The translations under genes and the position numbers were made by a program. DNA of 35,317 nt. Source: Novosphingobium sp. Lineage in GTDB: Bacteria; Pseudomonadota; Alphaproteobacteria; Sphingomonadales; Sphingomonadaceae. This document shows positions 15,703-23,737 of the stretch, one piece after another (positions within the stretch are counted from its first letter, which is position 1; each line of letters starts with the position of its first letter). The stretch lies in the NCBI GenBank assembly GCA_020853995.1, contig JADYXV010000352.1, positions 1 through 35,317 on the forward strand, written 5' to 3'. A model generated the notes under the pieces. The model searched no databases. It was not told the origin of the DNA and saw nothing but the letters and a program-made list of their open reading frames with translations.

Positions 15703-17520
15703 TCACGCCTTATACAGCGCGTCCACCCGCGCGCCGTAGCGCTCCTTGATCTTGTGGCGCCGGATTTTCAGGCTCGGGGTCATTTCCTCGTTGTCGATCG
15801 AAAACGCTTCGTCCGCGAAAGTGAACTGGCGGACCTTTTCGATCACCGATACGTCTTTGTTTACCCGGTCCACCGCGTTGCGGATGGCGTTGCGGAAGGC
15901 GGGCAGGTTTTGCAGTTCCTTGAAATCGAAGTGTTCGCCCTGGGCGCGGGCCCACTCCAGCGCCCATTCGGGATCGGGCACGATCAGGCCGACGATGTAG
16001 GGCCGCTTGTCGCCGCTCACCATGGCTTGGGCGATTTCCGGCTGGAGCGTCAGCATGCCTTCGATCTTCTGGGGGGATACATTGTCGCCCTTGTCGTTGA
16101 CGATCATGTCCTTCTTGCGATCAGTGATGACGATACGGCCCCTCTTGTCGATGTGGCCGATGTCGCCGGTATGCAGCCAGCCTGCGTTGGGGCCGTCTTG
16201 CGGAATGGCGCGCGCGGTTTCAGCTTCGTTGCGCCAATAGCCGTGCATGACCAGTTCGCCGCGCGTCAGGATTTCGCCATCCTCGGCGATTTTCACCTCG
16301 ACGCCCTTCATCGGCGGGCCAACGGTGTTCATGCCGATGCCGACACGCGGGCGATTGCACGATATCACAGGGCCCGCCTCGGTCTGGCCATAGCCTTGCA
16401 GCATGGTCAGGCCCATCGCATCGAAAAACACGCCGACATCGGGGTTCAGCGGCGCGCCGCCTGAAACCATCGCCTTCAATCGGCCGCCAAAGCGGGCGCG
16501 GATCTTGGGCCGCAACGTGCGTTCAAGGATCGCGCTCATCGGCAGGTCCAGCAGGCGGCGCTTGCCCGCCGCCTTGCGCGTTCCAATGCCCAGCGCGCGG
16601 TCCATCAGGTAATTGGCGACTTTGCCCTGTTTTTCCACTTGCTTCATGATGCGCGCGCGCAGCACTTCAAACAGGCGCGGCACCACGACCATCATCGTCG
16701 GGCGCACTTCCTCGATGTTCGACGCCAGCTTTTCCAAACCTTCGGAATAGTAAATCTGCGCGCCCATGCCGATAGGCAGATACTGCCCGCCGGTGTGTTC
16801 ATAAGCGTGTGACAGCGGCAGGAAGGACAGGAACACTTCCTCGTCCCAGCCGAAATCCTCGGCCAGAATGTGTGCCGCGCCATCCACGTTGCACAGGATC
16901 GATCCGTGGTGCAGCCGCACCCCGCGCGGGGAACCGCCCGTGCCGCTGGTATAGATCAGGCAAGCCAGATCGTCGCGGCGCATGGTGGAAAGCCGCGCAT
17001 CCACCGCGCGCCGTGCGGCATCGGCATCGCCTGTCGTCATTGCGGCCCAATCGTGGAACGCGAGCTTGCCCGCCTGCATCTGGCGCAGCGGTTCCATGCC
17101 GATCACGTGTTCGACACACGGCGCGGCAAGGGCTGCGGGCAGCACGGCGTTGGACAGTTTGGACGTGGACACGATCACCGCCCGCGCGCCTGAATTTTCC
17201 AGAATGTGCAAATGATCGCGTTCGGTATTGGTGGTGTAGGTCGGCACGGTAACCAACCCCGCTGCCATGATCGCAAGGTCTGCAATCGCCCATTCCGGAC
17301 GGTTTTCCGATACCAGCGCCACACGGTCGCCCGCGCTCAATCCCAAAGCGCGCAAGTTCTCCGCCAGCAGACAAACCTTGCGCGCAGCTTCGGCCCAGCT
17401 TTGCGATTGCCATTTGCCTTCGCGCTTGGCCCACAGGAACGGGCCTTCGCCACGGGCCTTTGCCCGGTCAAGGAACATGGCGACAAGATTGGGATAGCCT
17501 GCGAAATCGGTAAGCTGCAC
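15703..17520 (-). CDS. Long-chain fatty acid-CoA ligase (AMP-forming)
   Basis: About 605 residues of the ANL superfamily. It activates a fatty acid with ATP and joins it to CoA for beta-oxidation or lipid synthesis. The phosphate-binding motif 'LIYTSGTGGSPRGV' is present. The adenylate site appears as 'GYGQTEAGP', then 'LHTGDIGHIDKRGRIVI' and the hinge 'DRKKDMIV', with the C-terminal catalytic lysine region around 'ITPSLK'-like 'MTPSLKIRRHK'. Length and layout fit the FadD15/long-chain group rather than acetyl-CoA synthetase. GTG 17520 is preferred (GAGGA about 8 nt upstream, product starting 'VQLTDFAGYPN'); GTG 17565 would add 15 low-complexity residues. Chain-length preference is not visible. 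Confidence 0.92.
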   Translation of the reverse strand: MQLTDFAGYPNLVAMFLDRAKARGEGPFLWAKREGKWQSQSWAEAARKVCLLAENLRALGLSAGDRVALVSENRPEWAIADLAIMAAGLVTVPTYTTNTERDHLHILENSGARAVIVSTSKLSNAVLPAALAAPCVEHVIGMEPLRQMQAGKLAFHDWAAMTTGDADAARRAVDARLSTMRRDDLACLIYTSGTGGSPRGVRLHHGSILCNVDGAAHILAEDFGWDEEVFLSFLPLSHAYEHTGGQYLPIGMGAQIYYSEGLEKLASNIEEVRPTMMVVVPRLFEVLRARIMKQVEKQGKVANYLMDRALGIGTRKAAGKRRLLDLPMSAILERTLRPKIRARFGGRLKAMVSGGAPLNPDVGVFFDAMGLTMLQGYGQTEAGPVISCNRPRVGIGMNTVGPPMKGVEVKIAEDGEILTRGELVMHGYWRNEAETARAIPQDGPNAGWLHTGDIGHIDKRGRIVITDRKKDMIVNDKGDNVSPQKIEGMLTLQPEIAQAMVSGDKRPYIVGLIVPDPEWALEWARAQGEHFDFKELQNLPAFRNAIRNAVDRVNKDVSVIEKVRQFTFADEAFSIDNEEMTPSLKIRRHKIKERYGARVDALYKA

Positions 17521-17611
17521 GTTCGGAATCCTCGCCCCGGAGCCGGTTGGAGCTCCGGCTTCCACTTGGTCGGACGTGAACCTAGTGCCGCAGTTTCATT
17601 ACGGCAACAGT

Positions 17612-19363
17612 TCAGGGAGCCACTGCGGCCCCTTCACTGCGCGGATCAGCCGCGCCGCGCCACACACCGTCCAGATGTTCGATGGCATTGGCTTTGAACG
17701 AGGGGTTGCGCGCCATGATCTTGGCATGGCCCAACGCCTGCAAGGCCGGGATCATGGTTTCCAATGCCGTACCTTTTTCCACAAACACCGTTTCGCCACC
17801 CGGCGCAAAGACCGTGGGCAGGGCAATGGCATCGCGCGCTGACAGGTTCCAGTCGAGCACGCCGATGATTGCCTTGGCTACTTGCGCGGGGATGGTCGTG
17901 CCGCCAGCCGCGCCGACCGCCAGCCGCAGTTTGCCATCGGGGCCATAGACCAGCGTCGGTGCCATTGAACTGCGCGGACGCTTGCCGCCTTCAACGCGGT
18001 TCGCGGTGGGCTTGCCGTCCTTTTCGGGCACGATGTTGAAATCGGTCAGCTCGTTGTTCAGATAATAGCCGCCCACCATCAGGCCCGATCCGAACGGCCC
18101 TTCGATGGTCGAGGTATAGCTGGTGGAATTGCCCCAGCGGTCCACGGTGACAAAATGCGTTGTGCCATGCTCTTCCTGGCGGGCAGGCCGTGCAAAAGCC
18201 AGCGTTGCCCCCGGCGGTGTGCCGGGAAGGGCGCTTGGCATTGTCGCACTTGGCGAAATCAGCGCCGAACGTGCCGCAAGGTAGGCGGGATCGATCAGCC
18301 CCTTGATCGGCACCGATACGAAATCGGCATCGGCAGCATATTGCTCCCGGTCAGCATAAGCGAGGCGTTGCGATTCAGCGATCAGGTGCCATGCCGTCGG
18401 GTCAGCCGGGCCAAGCGCTTTCATGTCGAAGCGTTCAAGCTGCTTGAGAATGGCGTAAACCGTTGTCGCGCCCGATGACGGCGGCCCCATGCCGCAAATG
18501 CGGTATTGGCGGTATTGCCCGCACACCGCAGGGCGCTCAACGGCTTTGTAAGCGGCAAGGTCTGCCGAGGTCATCGGCGCAGGATTGCGGGGCGCGGTGC
18601 CCACTTTGGTGGCCAGCAAAGTGGCGTTATCGCCGGTATAGAAACTGTCGGCCCCGCGCGCGGCGATGGTTTCCAGCGTAGCGGCCAGCGCCGGATTGCG
18701 CACCAATGTGCCTTCGGGCAGCGGCTGGCCATCAGCGCCATAGAACAGCGCACGGGCATCAGGATCAAGCGCGCCGGTGCGGATCGCGTTGGTCAGCGAT
18801 GCCCGCATGCGCGGAGTTATCTGGTACCCCTCGCGCGCCAGCCTGATCGCGGGCTGAAACAGGGTGCGCCATGAAAGCTTGCCATGTTTGTTGTGCACCA
18901 GGGCGGCAAGGCGAAGATTGCCGGGCACCCCCACACTGCGCCCGCCGGGAACCGCATCGCCATAGGACATCGGCTTGCCATCGACAAAGAACCATTCCGG
19001 CGTGGCGGCTTTGGGTGCGGTTTCGCGCCCGTCTATGGTTGAGACGTTGCCGCCTGCATCGCCCAGAACCAGAAACCCGCCCCCGCCAATGCCCGAACTT
19101 TGCGGCTCGACCACCGTCAGCGCCAGCATCGTGGCGATGGAGGCGTCTACCGCGCTTCCGCCCAGGCGGAGCATTTGCGCGCCTGCCTCTGCGGCGCGCG
19201 GATCGGCTGCCGAGACGAGGCCGGCGCTATCATCGGGAACGCCGCTGGTGGCGGCGGCAGGCGGAGTGCGCGGCGGCACCGAAGCGTTCGGCGGCGGGAC
19301 GCAAGCACTGGCCAGAAGGGCGGCGCTGAGGGGCAGAAAGCGAAGCGTGCGCATGAAGTTCAT
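17612..19363 (-). CDS. ggt: Gamma-glutamyltransferase, lipoprotein signal
   Basis: About 583 residues. The enzyme cleaves the gamma-glutamyl bond of glutathione and related compounds, or transfers it, in the periplasm. It is made as a precursor that cuts itself before a threonine. Here that nucleophile is Thr401 in 'GTTHFVTVD'. The large subunit has 'QSSGIGGGGFLV', and the small subunit continues with 'GSGLMVGGYYLNNELTDFN'. The N-terminus has a hydrophobic signal ending in a lipobox 'LLASAC', suggesting a lipid-anchored form (inference). Start ATG 19363 lies 10 bp after the pyrD stop; ATG 19354 is equally possible. It probably shares a transcript with pyrD. Confidence 0.94.
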   Translation of the reverse strand: MNFMRTLRFLPLSAALLASACVPPPNASVPPRTPPAAATSGVPDDSAGLVSAADPRAAEAGAQMLRLGGSAVDASIATMLALTVVEPQSSGIGGGGFLVLGDAGGNVSTIDGRETAPKAATPEWFFVDGKPMSYGDAVPGGRSVGVPGNLRLAALVHNKHGKLSWRTLFQPAIRLAREGYQITPRMRASLTNAIRTGALDPDARALFYGADGQPLPEGTLVRNPALAATLETIAARGADSFYTGDNATLLATKVGTAPRNPAPMTSADLAAYKAVERPAVCGQYRQYRICGMGPPSSGATTVYAILKQLERFDMKALGPADPTAWHLIAESQRLAYADREQYAADADFVSVPIKGLIDPAYLAARSALISPSATMPSALPGTPPGATLAFARPARQEEHGTTHFVTVDRWGNSTSYTSTIEGPFGSGLMVGGYYLNNELTDFNIVPEKDGKPTANRVEGGKRPRSSMAPTLVYGPDGKLRLAVGAAGGTTIPAQVAKAIIGVLDWNLSARDAIALPTVFAPGGETVFVEKGTALETMIPALQALGHAKIMARNPSFKANAIEHLDGVWRGAADPRSEGAAVAP

Positions 19364-19373
19364 GGCCCACACG

Positions 19374-20423
19374 CTATTCGCTGCCGACCGCCTCTGCAAT
19401 GGATGTCAGCCCTGCTTCGCGCACCTTTGTTTCAAGCCCTTTGACAAGGCGGCGGGCAAGCCCCGGCCCTTCATAGACCAGCGCGCTGTAAAGCTGGATC
19501 AGGCTGGCCCCTGCGCGGATGCGGTCCCAGGCATCGTCCACAGTTGAAATGCCGCCAACGCCGACCAGAGGGATCGCCCCGCCGCTGGCCTTGCGGAAAT
19601 CGCGCAGCCGTTGCAGCGCAAGATCGCGCAAGGGTTTGCCCGAAAGCCCGCCTGCCTCGCCCGCATGGGCCGAACGCAGCGCCGGACGCGTAATCGTGGT
19701 GTTCGATATGATGAGCGCAGCCAGCTTCTTTTCCAGCGCGATGCGGCAGATGCTGTCAATATCGGCAGGTTCAAGATCGGGTGCCAGTTTCAGGAATACC
19801 GGCACATGGCTGTTGCCGCGCGCTTCCAGCACACCGTCAAGCAATGCGGATAGCGCGCCTTCATCCTGCAAGGCGCGCAGGCCCGGTGTGTTGGGCGAGG
19901 AGATGTTCACCGTGAGATAGGACGCCAGCGGCGCCATAAGCCGGGTCATCTGCGCGTAATCGGCAATGCGATCAGGCGAATCCTTGTTCGCACCGATATT
20001 TACGCCAACGATACCCGGAAGACCGTGCGCGCCGGTTTCGCGCCGCCGCATCAACCGGTTGGTCACTGCTTGCGCACCTTCGTTGTTAAACCCCATGCGA
20101 TTGATCACAGCGAGGTCTTCAACCAGCCGGAACAGGCGCGGCTTGGGGTTGCCCTCTTGGGGAAGGGGTGTGACCGTGCCGACCTCGACCGAACCGAATC
20201 CGAATCCCAGCATGGCATCGGGCACTTCGGCGTTCTTGTCGAAGCCGGGGGCCATGCCGACCGGATTGGGAAAGACTATCCCGCCAATCCGTTGCGCAAG
20301 GGTGGGGGTGGGCGCAGCCCGCGAACCATTTTGCATTAATCCCAATGCCTTGATCGTCAGGCGATGGGCTGGTTCGGCAGGGATGCGGAAAATCAGGGGG
20401 CGCAACAAGGAAAAAGGCGTCAC
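19374..20423 (-). CDS. pyrD: Dihydroorotate dehydrogenase (quinone), class 2
   Basis: About 349 residues. It oxidises dihydroorotate to orotate, the fourth step of pyrimidine synthesis, passing electrons to membrane quinone. The N-terminal helices (about 1-40) that reach the membrane mark class 2. The FMN barrel shows 'PNPVGMAPGFDKNAEV', the active-site serine region 'NISSPNTPGLRALQ', 'ISNTTI' and 'LVGVGGIST'. GTG 20423 gives the usual family beginning (VTPFSLLRPLIF); the frame is open up to GTG 20480, but those 19 extra residues look non-conserved. It is followed by ggt after 10 bp. Upstream is a 440-bp region shared divergently with the SUF regulator. Confidence 0.95.
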   Translation of the reverse strand: MTPFSLLRPLIFRIPAEPAHRLTIKALGLMQNGSRAAPTPTLAQRIGGIVFPNPVGMAPGFDKNAEVPDAMLGFGFGSVEVGTVTPLPQEGNPKPRLFRLVEDLAVINRMGFNNEGAQAVTNRLMRRRETGAHGLPGIVGVNIGANKDSPDRIADYAQMTRLMAPLASYLTVNISSPNTPGLRALQDEGALSALLDGVLEARGNSHVPVFLKLAPDLEPADIDSICRIALEKKLAALIISNTTITRPALRSAHAGEAGGLSGKPLRDLALQRLRDFRKASGGAIPLVGVGGISTVDDAWDRIRAGASLIQLYSALVYEGPGLARRLVKGLETKVREAGLTSIAEAVGSE

Positions 20424-20619
20424 AGGTATCGGTCCAATTGGGCGTCCATTACTGCAAGGGCGGAAACGCGCTTGCACCACGGCGCTTTGTTTTTTGTCCT
20501 ATTGCGCCTGCATACAGCAACGGCCAAGTCCTTACTTTGCGGAACTAACAGCAATTGTCATCGAATGATCGGGGTATGTTGCTTCAATGCAACCGATTTT
20601 GTCGAATTCATACAATTCA

Positions 20620-20737
20620 TAACAGGCCCGACTGCGTAGCTAGTCCTTGCGACCCGAAGGGCTCGGTGCACTTTAGTGCTGAGTTCTCGACTTTAAGGCG
20701 GCCGAACACCCTCAAAGGTTTCGGCCGCCCTTTTTTT
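20620..20737 (+). ncRNA. Candidate small RNA or leader ending in a strong terminator
   Basis: Between the divergent pyrD and SUF regulator genes is a complete intrinsic terminator on the plus strand with no coding gene before it. The ~80 bases upstream contain a short hairpin GCAC-TTTA-GTGC (about 20668-20679) and the complementary-looking stretch CCCGAAGGGC. The 5' end is not visible, and 20620 is a guess from the AT-rich stretch before it. It may be an independent small RNA or an attenuated leader of the downstream operon. No known family was recognised. Confidence 0.4.
20697..20737 (+). terminator. Strong rho-independent terminator upstream of the SUF operon
   Basis: GGCGGCCGAA (20697-20706) and TTCGGCCGCC (20720-20729) form a perfect 10-bp stem with a 13-nt loop, followed by C and seven T residues (20731-20737). 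This is the clearest intrinsic terminator in the window. It ends 127 bp before the SUF regulator start. Confidence 0.9.
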
Positions 20738-20781
20738 GCCCCCGGTTGATATGCCCGGCACATTGGTCCGCGAACCCCGCC

Positions 20782-20810
20782 TTGTATCTTGTGAATCGAG
20801 CGTCTAGATA
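20782..20810 (+). promoter_or_regulatory. Possible promoter of the SUF operon
   Basis: TTGTAT (20782-20787) and TAGATA (20805-20810) are 17 bp apart, between the terminator and the regulator gene, so a promoter must lie near here if that terminator works. The match to a sigma-70 consensus is poor. An Rrf2-type operator may overlap, but I could not define one. Confidence 0.25.
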
Positions 20811-20863
20811 ACCGGAGTGAGTCGGTCTGATTTCATTTCGGACCCTCCGGGACCAACCAGACG

Positions 20864-21304
20864 ATGCGCCTTTCCAGCATGGCCGATTATGCCGTCGTAA
20901 CGATGAGCGCCGCCGCGCGCCATTGCGGGCATGCGCGTGTTTCGGCCCAGCAACTGGCTGACGAAACGGGCCTGCCTGCGCCCACGGTGCAAAAACTGGT
21001 CAGCAAATTGTCGGCAGCAGGGCTGTTGAAATCGGTGCGCGGCGCAGGTGGCGGGCTAAAATTGGCACGCCCTGCCGCTGCGATTACGCTGGCTGATATT
21101 GTTGAGGCGGTGGAAGGCCCGATTGCGATGGCACCTTGCAGCGATCATGGTCGCCACGATTGCACGCTCGAAGCCGCCTGTTCAATCCGTCCGCACTGGC
21201 CCGCTGTTGATGCCGCATTGCGCGGCGCGCTGGCCGGAATTTCGCTCACCCAATTGTCCCGTCCCGCTGGAATTGCGGCCCCGGTGGCGGAGGTTATGGC
21301 ATGA
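20864..21304 (+). CDS. Rrf2-family SUF operon regulator (IscR-like)
   Basis: A 146-residue Rrf2 protein. The N-terminal winged helix begins 'MRLSSMADYAVVTM' and contains the recognition helix 'LPAPTVQKLVSKLSAAGLL' and the wing 'GAGGGLKLAR'. Three cysteines, C92, C100 and C106, sit where IscR-type proteins bind an Fe-S cluster, so it can likely sense cluster supply and adjust operon expression (known for the family, inferred here). Its stop overlaps the sufB start by 4 nt (21301-21304). Being the first gene of the operon, it probably controls its own transcript. Confidence 0.93.
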   Translation: MRLSSMADYAVVTMSAAARHCGHARVSAQQLADETGLPAPTVQKLVSKLSAAGLLKSVRGAGGGLKLARPAAAITLADIVEAVEGPIAMAPCSDHGRHDCTLEAACSIRPHWPAVDAALRGALAGISLTQLSRPAGIAAPVAEVMA

Positions 21305-22782
21305 CAGACGACGTTTACATCAAAGATCAGGCAGCGCACGATGCGGCTGCCAAAGTGGCCGATTATGAACATGGCTGGTCATCCGACATTGAACAGGAAT
21401 ATGGCCCCAAAGGCCTGTCCGAAGATACCGTCCGCTATATCTCGGCCAAAAAGGACGAGCCGGAGTGGATGCTCGAATGGCGGCTCAAGGCCTATCGCCA
21501 CTGGCTGACGATGCCCACGCCCGATTGGGCCAAGCTGAACGTCCCGCCGATTGATTATCAGGACGCCTATTACTGGGCCGCGCCCAAAACCAAGCCCAAG
21601 CTCGGCAGTCTGGACGAGGTTGATCCCGAAATCCTGCGCATTTACGAAAAGCTGGGCATTCCGCTGGCTGAACAGGAAGTGCTCGCCGGTGTTGAAGGCG
21701 CGCGCCGTGTGGCCGTGGATGCGGTGTTTGACAGCGTTTCGGTCGCCACCACCTTCCGCAAGGAACTGGAAGCCGCAGGCGTCATCTTCCGCTCTATCAG
21801 TGAAGCGATCCGCGAATATCCTGAGCATGTGAAGAAGTGGCTGGGCAAGGTCGTGCCGATGCACGACAACTACTTTGCCGCGCTGAACTGCGCGGTCTTT
21901 TCCGACGGCACTTTCGTCTACATCCCCGAAGGCGTGCGCTGCCCGATGGAGCTTTCCACCTATTTCCGCATCAATGCTGAAAACACCGGACAGTTCGAAC
22001 GCACGCTGATCGTGGCCGACAAGGGCAGCTATGTCAGTTACCTCGAAGGCTGCACCGCGCCGATGCGCGATGAAAACCAGCTTCACGCCGCCGTGGTCGA
22101 ACTCGTCGCGATGGACGATGCCGAGATCAAGTATTCCACCGTGCAGAACTGGTATCCCGGCAATGCCGAGGGCCTTGGTGGCATCTACAATTTCGTCACC
22201 AAGCGCGCGCTGTGCCAAGGCAAACGCTCAAAGGTTTCGTGGACGCAGGTTGAAACCGGCTCTGCGATCACGTGGAAGTATCCAAGCTGCGTTCTCAATG
22301 GTGATGATTCGGTGGGCGAGTTCTACTCGGTCGCGGTCACCAACAATTACCAGCAGGCCGATACCGGCACCAAGATGATCCACAACGGCAAGCGCACCCG
22401 CTCGACCATCGTGTCGAAGGGCATTTCTGCGGGCAAGTCGAACAACACCTATCGCGGCCTTGTTCGCGTCGCGCCGGGTGCCGATGGCGTGCGCAATTTC
22501 ACCCAGTGCGACAGCCTGCTGCTGGGCGCTGATTGCGGCGCGCATACCGTGCCCTACATCGAAGTGCGCAACCCCACCGCCACCATCGAACATGAAGCCA
22601 CCACCAGCAAGATCAGCGACGATCAGCTCTACTACGCCATGCAGCGTGGCCTCGATCAGGAAAGCGCCGTCGCCCTGATCGTCAACGGCTTCGCCCGCGA
22701 AGTGCTCAAGCAATTGCCGATGGAATTTGCAGTCGAAGCGCAAAAGCTGCTGGGCATCAGCCTTGAAGGATCAGTCGGTTGA
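21301..22782 (+). CDS. sufB: Fe-S cluster assembly scaffold SufB
   Basis: A 493-residue SufB, the core scaffold of the SufBCD complex on which Fe-S clusters are built in the cytoplasm. The conserved start region includes 'KKDEPEWMLEWRLKAY'. The right-handed beta-helix follows with 'VPMHDNYFAALNCAVFSDG', 'CTAPMRDENQLHAAVVEL' and 'YSTVQNWYPGN'. The C-terminal 'HEATTSKISDDQLYYAMQRG' interacts with SufC in characterised systems. Length matches other SufB proteins. It overlaps both neighbours by 4 nt. Confidence 0.98.
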   Translation: MTDDVYIKDQAAHDAAAKVADYEHGWSSDIEQEYGPKGLSEDTVRYISAKKDEPEWMLEWRLKAYRHWLTMPTPDWAKLNVPPIDYQDAYYWAAPKTKPKLGSLDEVDPEILRIYEKLGIPLAEQEVLAGVEGARRVAVDAVFDSVSVATTFRKELEAAGVIFRSISEAIREYPEHVKKWLGKVVPMHDNYFAALNCAVFSDGTFVYIPEGVRCPMELSTYFRINAENTGQFERTLIVADKGSYVSYLEGCTAPMRDENQLHAAVVELVAMDDAEIKYSTVQNWYPGNAEGLGGIYNFVTKRALCQGKRSKVSWTQVETGSAITWKYPSCVLNGDDSVGEFYSVAVTNNYQQADTGTKMIHNGKRTRSTIVSKGISAGKSNNTYRGLVRVAPGADGVRNFTQCDSLLLGADCGAHTVPYIEVRNPTATIEHEATTSKISDDQLYYAMQRGLDQESAVALIVNGFAREVLKQLPMEFAVEAQKLLGISLEGSVG

Positions 22783-23258
22783 AGAAAACCCTTACCCTGC
22801 GCCCCGCCAGTGAACGCGAAGATGCGCCCAAGCTTCAGCGCAAGGGGCGCGGCTGGAACATTGCCGAATCGCGGCTGGATGCGATCCACGAACTGGCGCG
22901 CGAACGCAAACGCAACCCCACGCCTGCCCAAGTGGCATTGGCCGATGAACTGGCGAAGGAAGATCTGGGCCAATACAAGCCCAAGAGCTTCACCGTCATC
23001 GGCTCGGCCATCGCCAACTTCGCCTGTCTGCCGCTGAAGCTGGTCGTGCTGATCGATGAAGGCGATGTTCCCGCCGAAATCGAACACCGCCGCGACAAGA
23101 GCCTGACCGAAGTCGGCATCAAAGTGGTGCGCTATACCGCCGAAGACGTGCTGGCCGATCCCGAAGGCATCTCACGCGACACAGTTGCCGCGATGAAGGC
23201 GCGTTATGAAGAATTGCGCGCCAATTCACGCCCCCGCACGGGTGGTTACCGCCGGTGA
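22779..23258 (+). CDS. DUF559-like protein with altered catalytic residues, inside the SUF operon
   Basis: A 159-residue protein starting at TTG, which overlaps the sufB stop (TTGA). It aligns without gaps in its core to the product of the next gene: 'GRGWNIAESRLDAIHELA' against 'GRGWGLSAARLDELNTHA', and 'VIGSAIANFAC' against 'VIGSAIADFLC'. DUF559 proteins have a Vsr-like PD-(D/E)xK nuclease fold with a D...ExD site. Here the first Asp is N80 and the Glu is L91, while D93 remains, so cleavage activity is unlikely. The last ~30 residues are basic and differ from the neighbour. It looks like the diverged half of a tandem duplication, kept open and translationally coupled. Function is unknown; a structural or regulatory role in cluster assembly is only a guess. 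Confidence 0.82.
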   Translation: MKKTLTLRPASEREDAPKLQRKGRGWNIAESRLDAIHELARERKRNPTPAQVALADELAKEDLGQYKPKSFTVIGSAIANFACLPLKLVVLIDEGDVPAEIEHRRDKSLTEVGIKVVRYTAEDVLADPEGISRDTVAAMKARYEELRANSRPRTGGYRR

Positions 23259-23737
23259 CGCTCACTTCGCGCGATACATCTGCACGCACCAACTCCCCTC
23301 CCCTTCAGGGGAGGGGCCGGGGGTGGGGGCTATCGGCCGCGCGCCTCGATGAGTTGAATACCCACGCCCGCACCATGCGCAACCAACCTACCGAGCCCGA
23401 AAAGCGGCTGTGGCAGGTGCTCAAAGGCGCGCAACTGGGCGGATACAAGTTTCTCAGGCAAGCCGTGATTGGCAGTGCCATTGCGGATTTCCTTTGCCCG
23501 CAAAAGGGTCTGATCGTCGAAGTTGATGGCAGCACACACACTGATCCCGCAGCCGATGCTCGGCGCACCGAGCGTCTTGAATCACTCGGGTTTCAGGTTG
23601 TGAGGGTGACAAACGGCGATGTGATGCAGAACCTCGAAGGCGTCCAGCGGATGGTTCTGGATGCTCTTGATAGCTTGCCTGATCGGCGAAGCCCCCACCC
23701 CAACCCCTCCCCTGAAGGGGAGGGGCTTGAAGGATGA
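23255..23737 (+). CDS. DUF559 endonuclease-like protein, inside the SUF operon
   Basis: A 160-residue protein with start GTG 23255 overlapping the previous stop. The DUF559 core spans about 43-138: 'TEPEKRLWQVL', then 'IADFLC' (D78) and 'LIVEVDG' (E89, D91), then 'LGFQVVRVTNGDVM'. All three expected metal-site residues are kept. Both ends of the reading frame are encoded by inverted copies of a GC-rich palindrome ('SPPLQGRGRGWG' at the start, 'SPHPNPSPEGEG' at the end). ATG 23374 is a possible shorter start that would omit the first repeat peptide. Substrate is unknown; DUF559 relatives resemble very-short-patch repair nucleases. It lies between the DUF559-like paralog and sufC with 4-nt overlaps on both sides. 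Confidence 0.87.
   Translation: MTLTSRDTSARTNSPPLQGRGRGWGLSAARLDELNTHARTMRNQPTEPEKRLWQVLKGAQLGGYKFLRQAVIGSAIADFLCPQKGLIVEVDGSTHTDPAADARRTERLESLGFQVVRVTNGDVMQNLEGVQRMVLDALDSLPDRRSPHPNPSPEGEGLEG
23293..23329. repeat. GC-rich palindrome, left copy inside the DUF559 gene
   Basis: CCCCTCCCC (23295-23303), loop TTCA and GGGGAGGGG (23308-23316) form a perfect 9-bp stem, followed by the tail CCGGGGGTGGGGG (23317-23329). The reversed arrangement occurs at the other end of the same gene. Confidence 0.9.
23691..23725. repeat. GC-rich palindrome, right copy at the DUF559/sufC junction
   Basis: The tail GCCCCCACCCCAA (23691-23703) precedes a perfect 9-bp stem, CCCCTCCCC (23704-23712), loop TGAA, GGGGAGGGG (23717-23725). 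It is inverted relative to the left copy. Its GGAGGGG lies 8 nt before the sufC ATG and can act as ribosome-binding site. Confidence 0.9.

Noticed and set aside
23255..23737. Vsr mismatch nuclease paired with mutS in the same window.
   Set aside because: The gene is a DUF559-type relative 8 kb away in another operon, and no cytosine methylase accompanies it, so a very-short-patch repair system is not supported.
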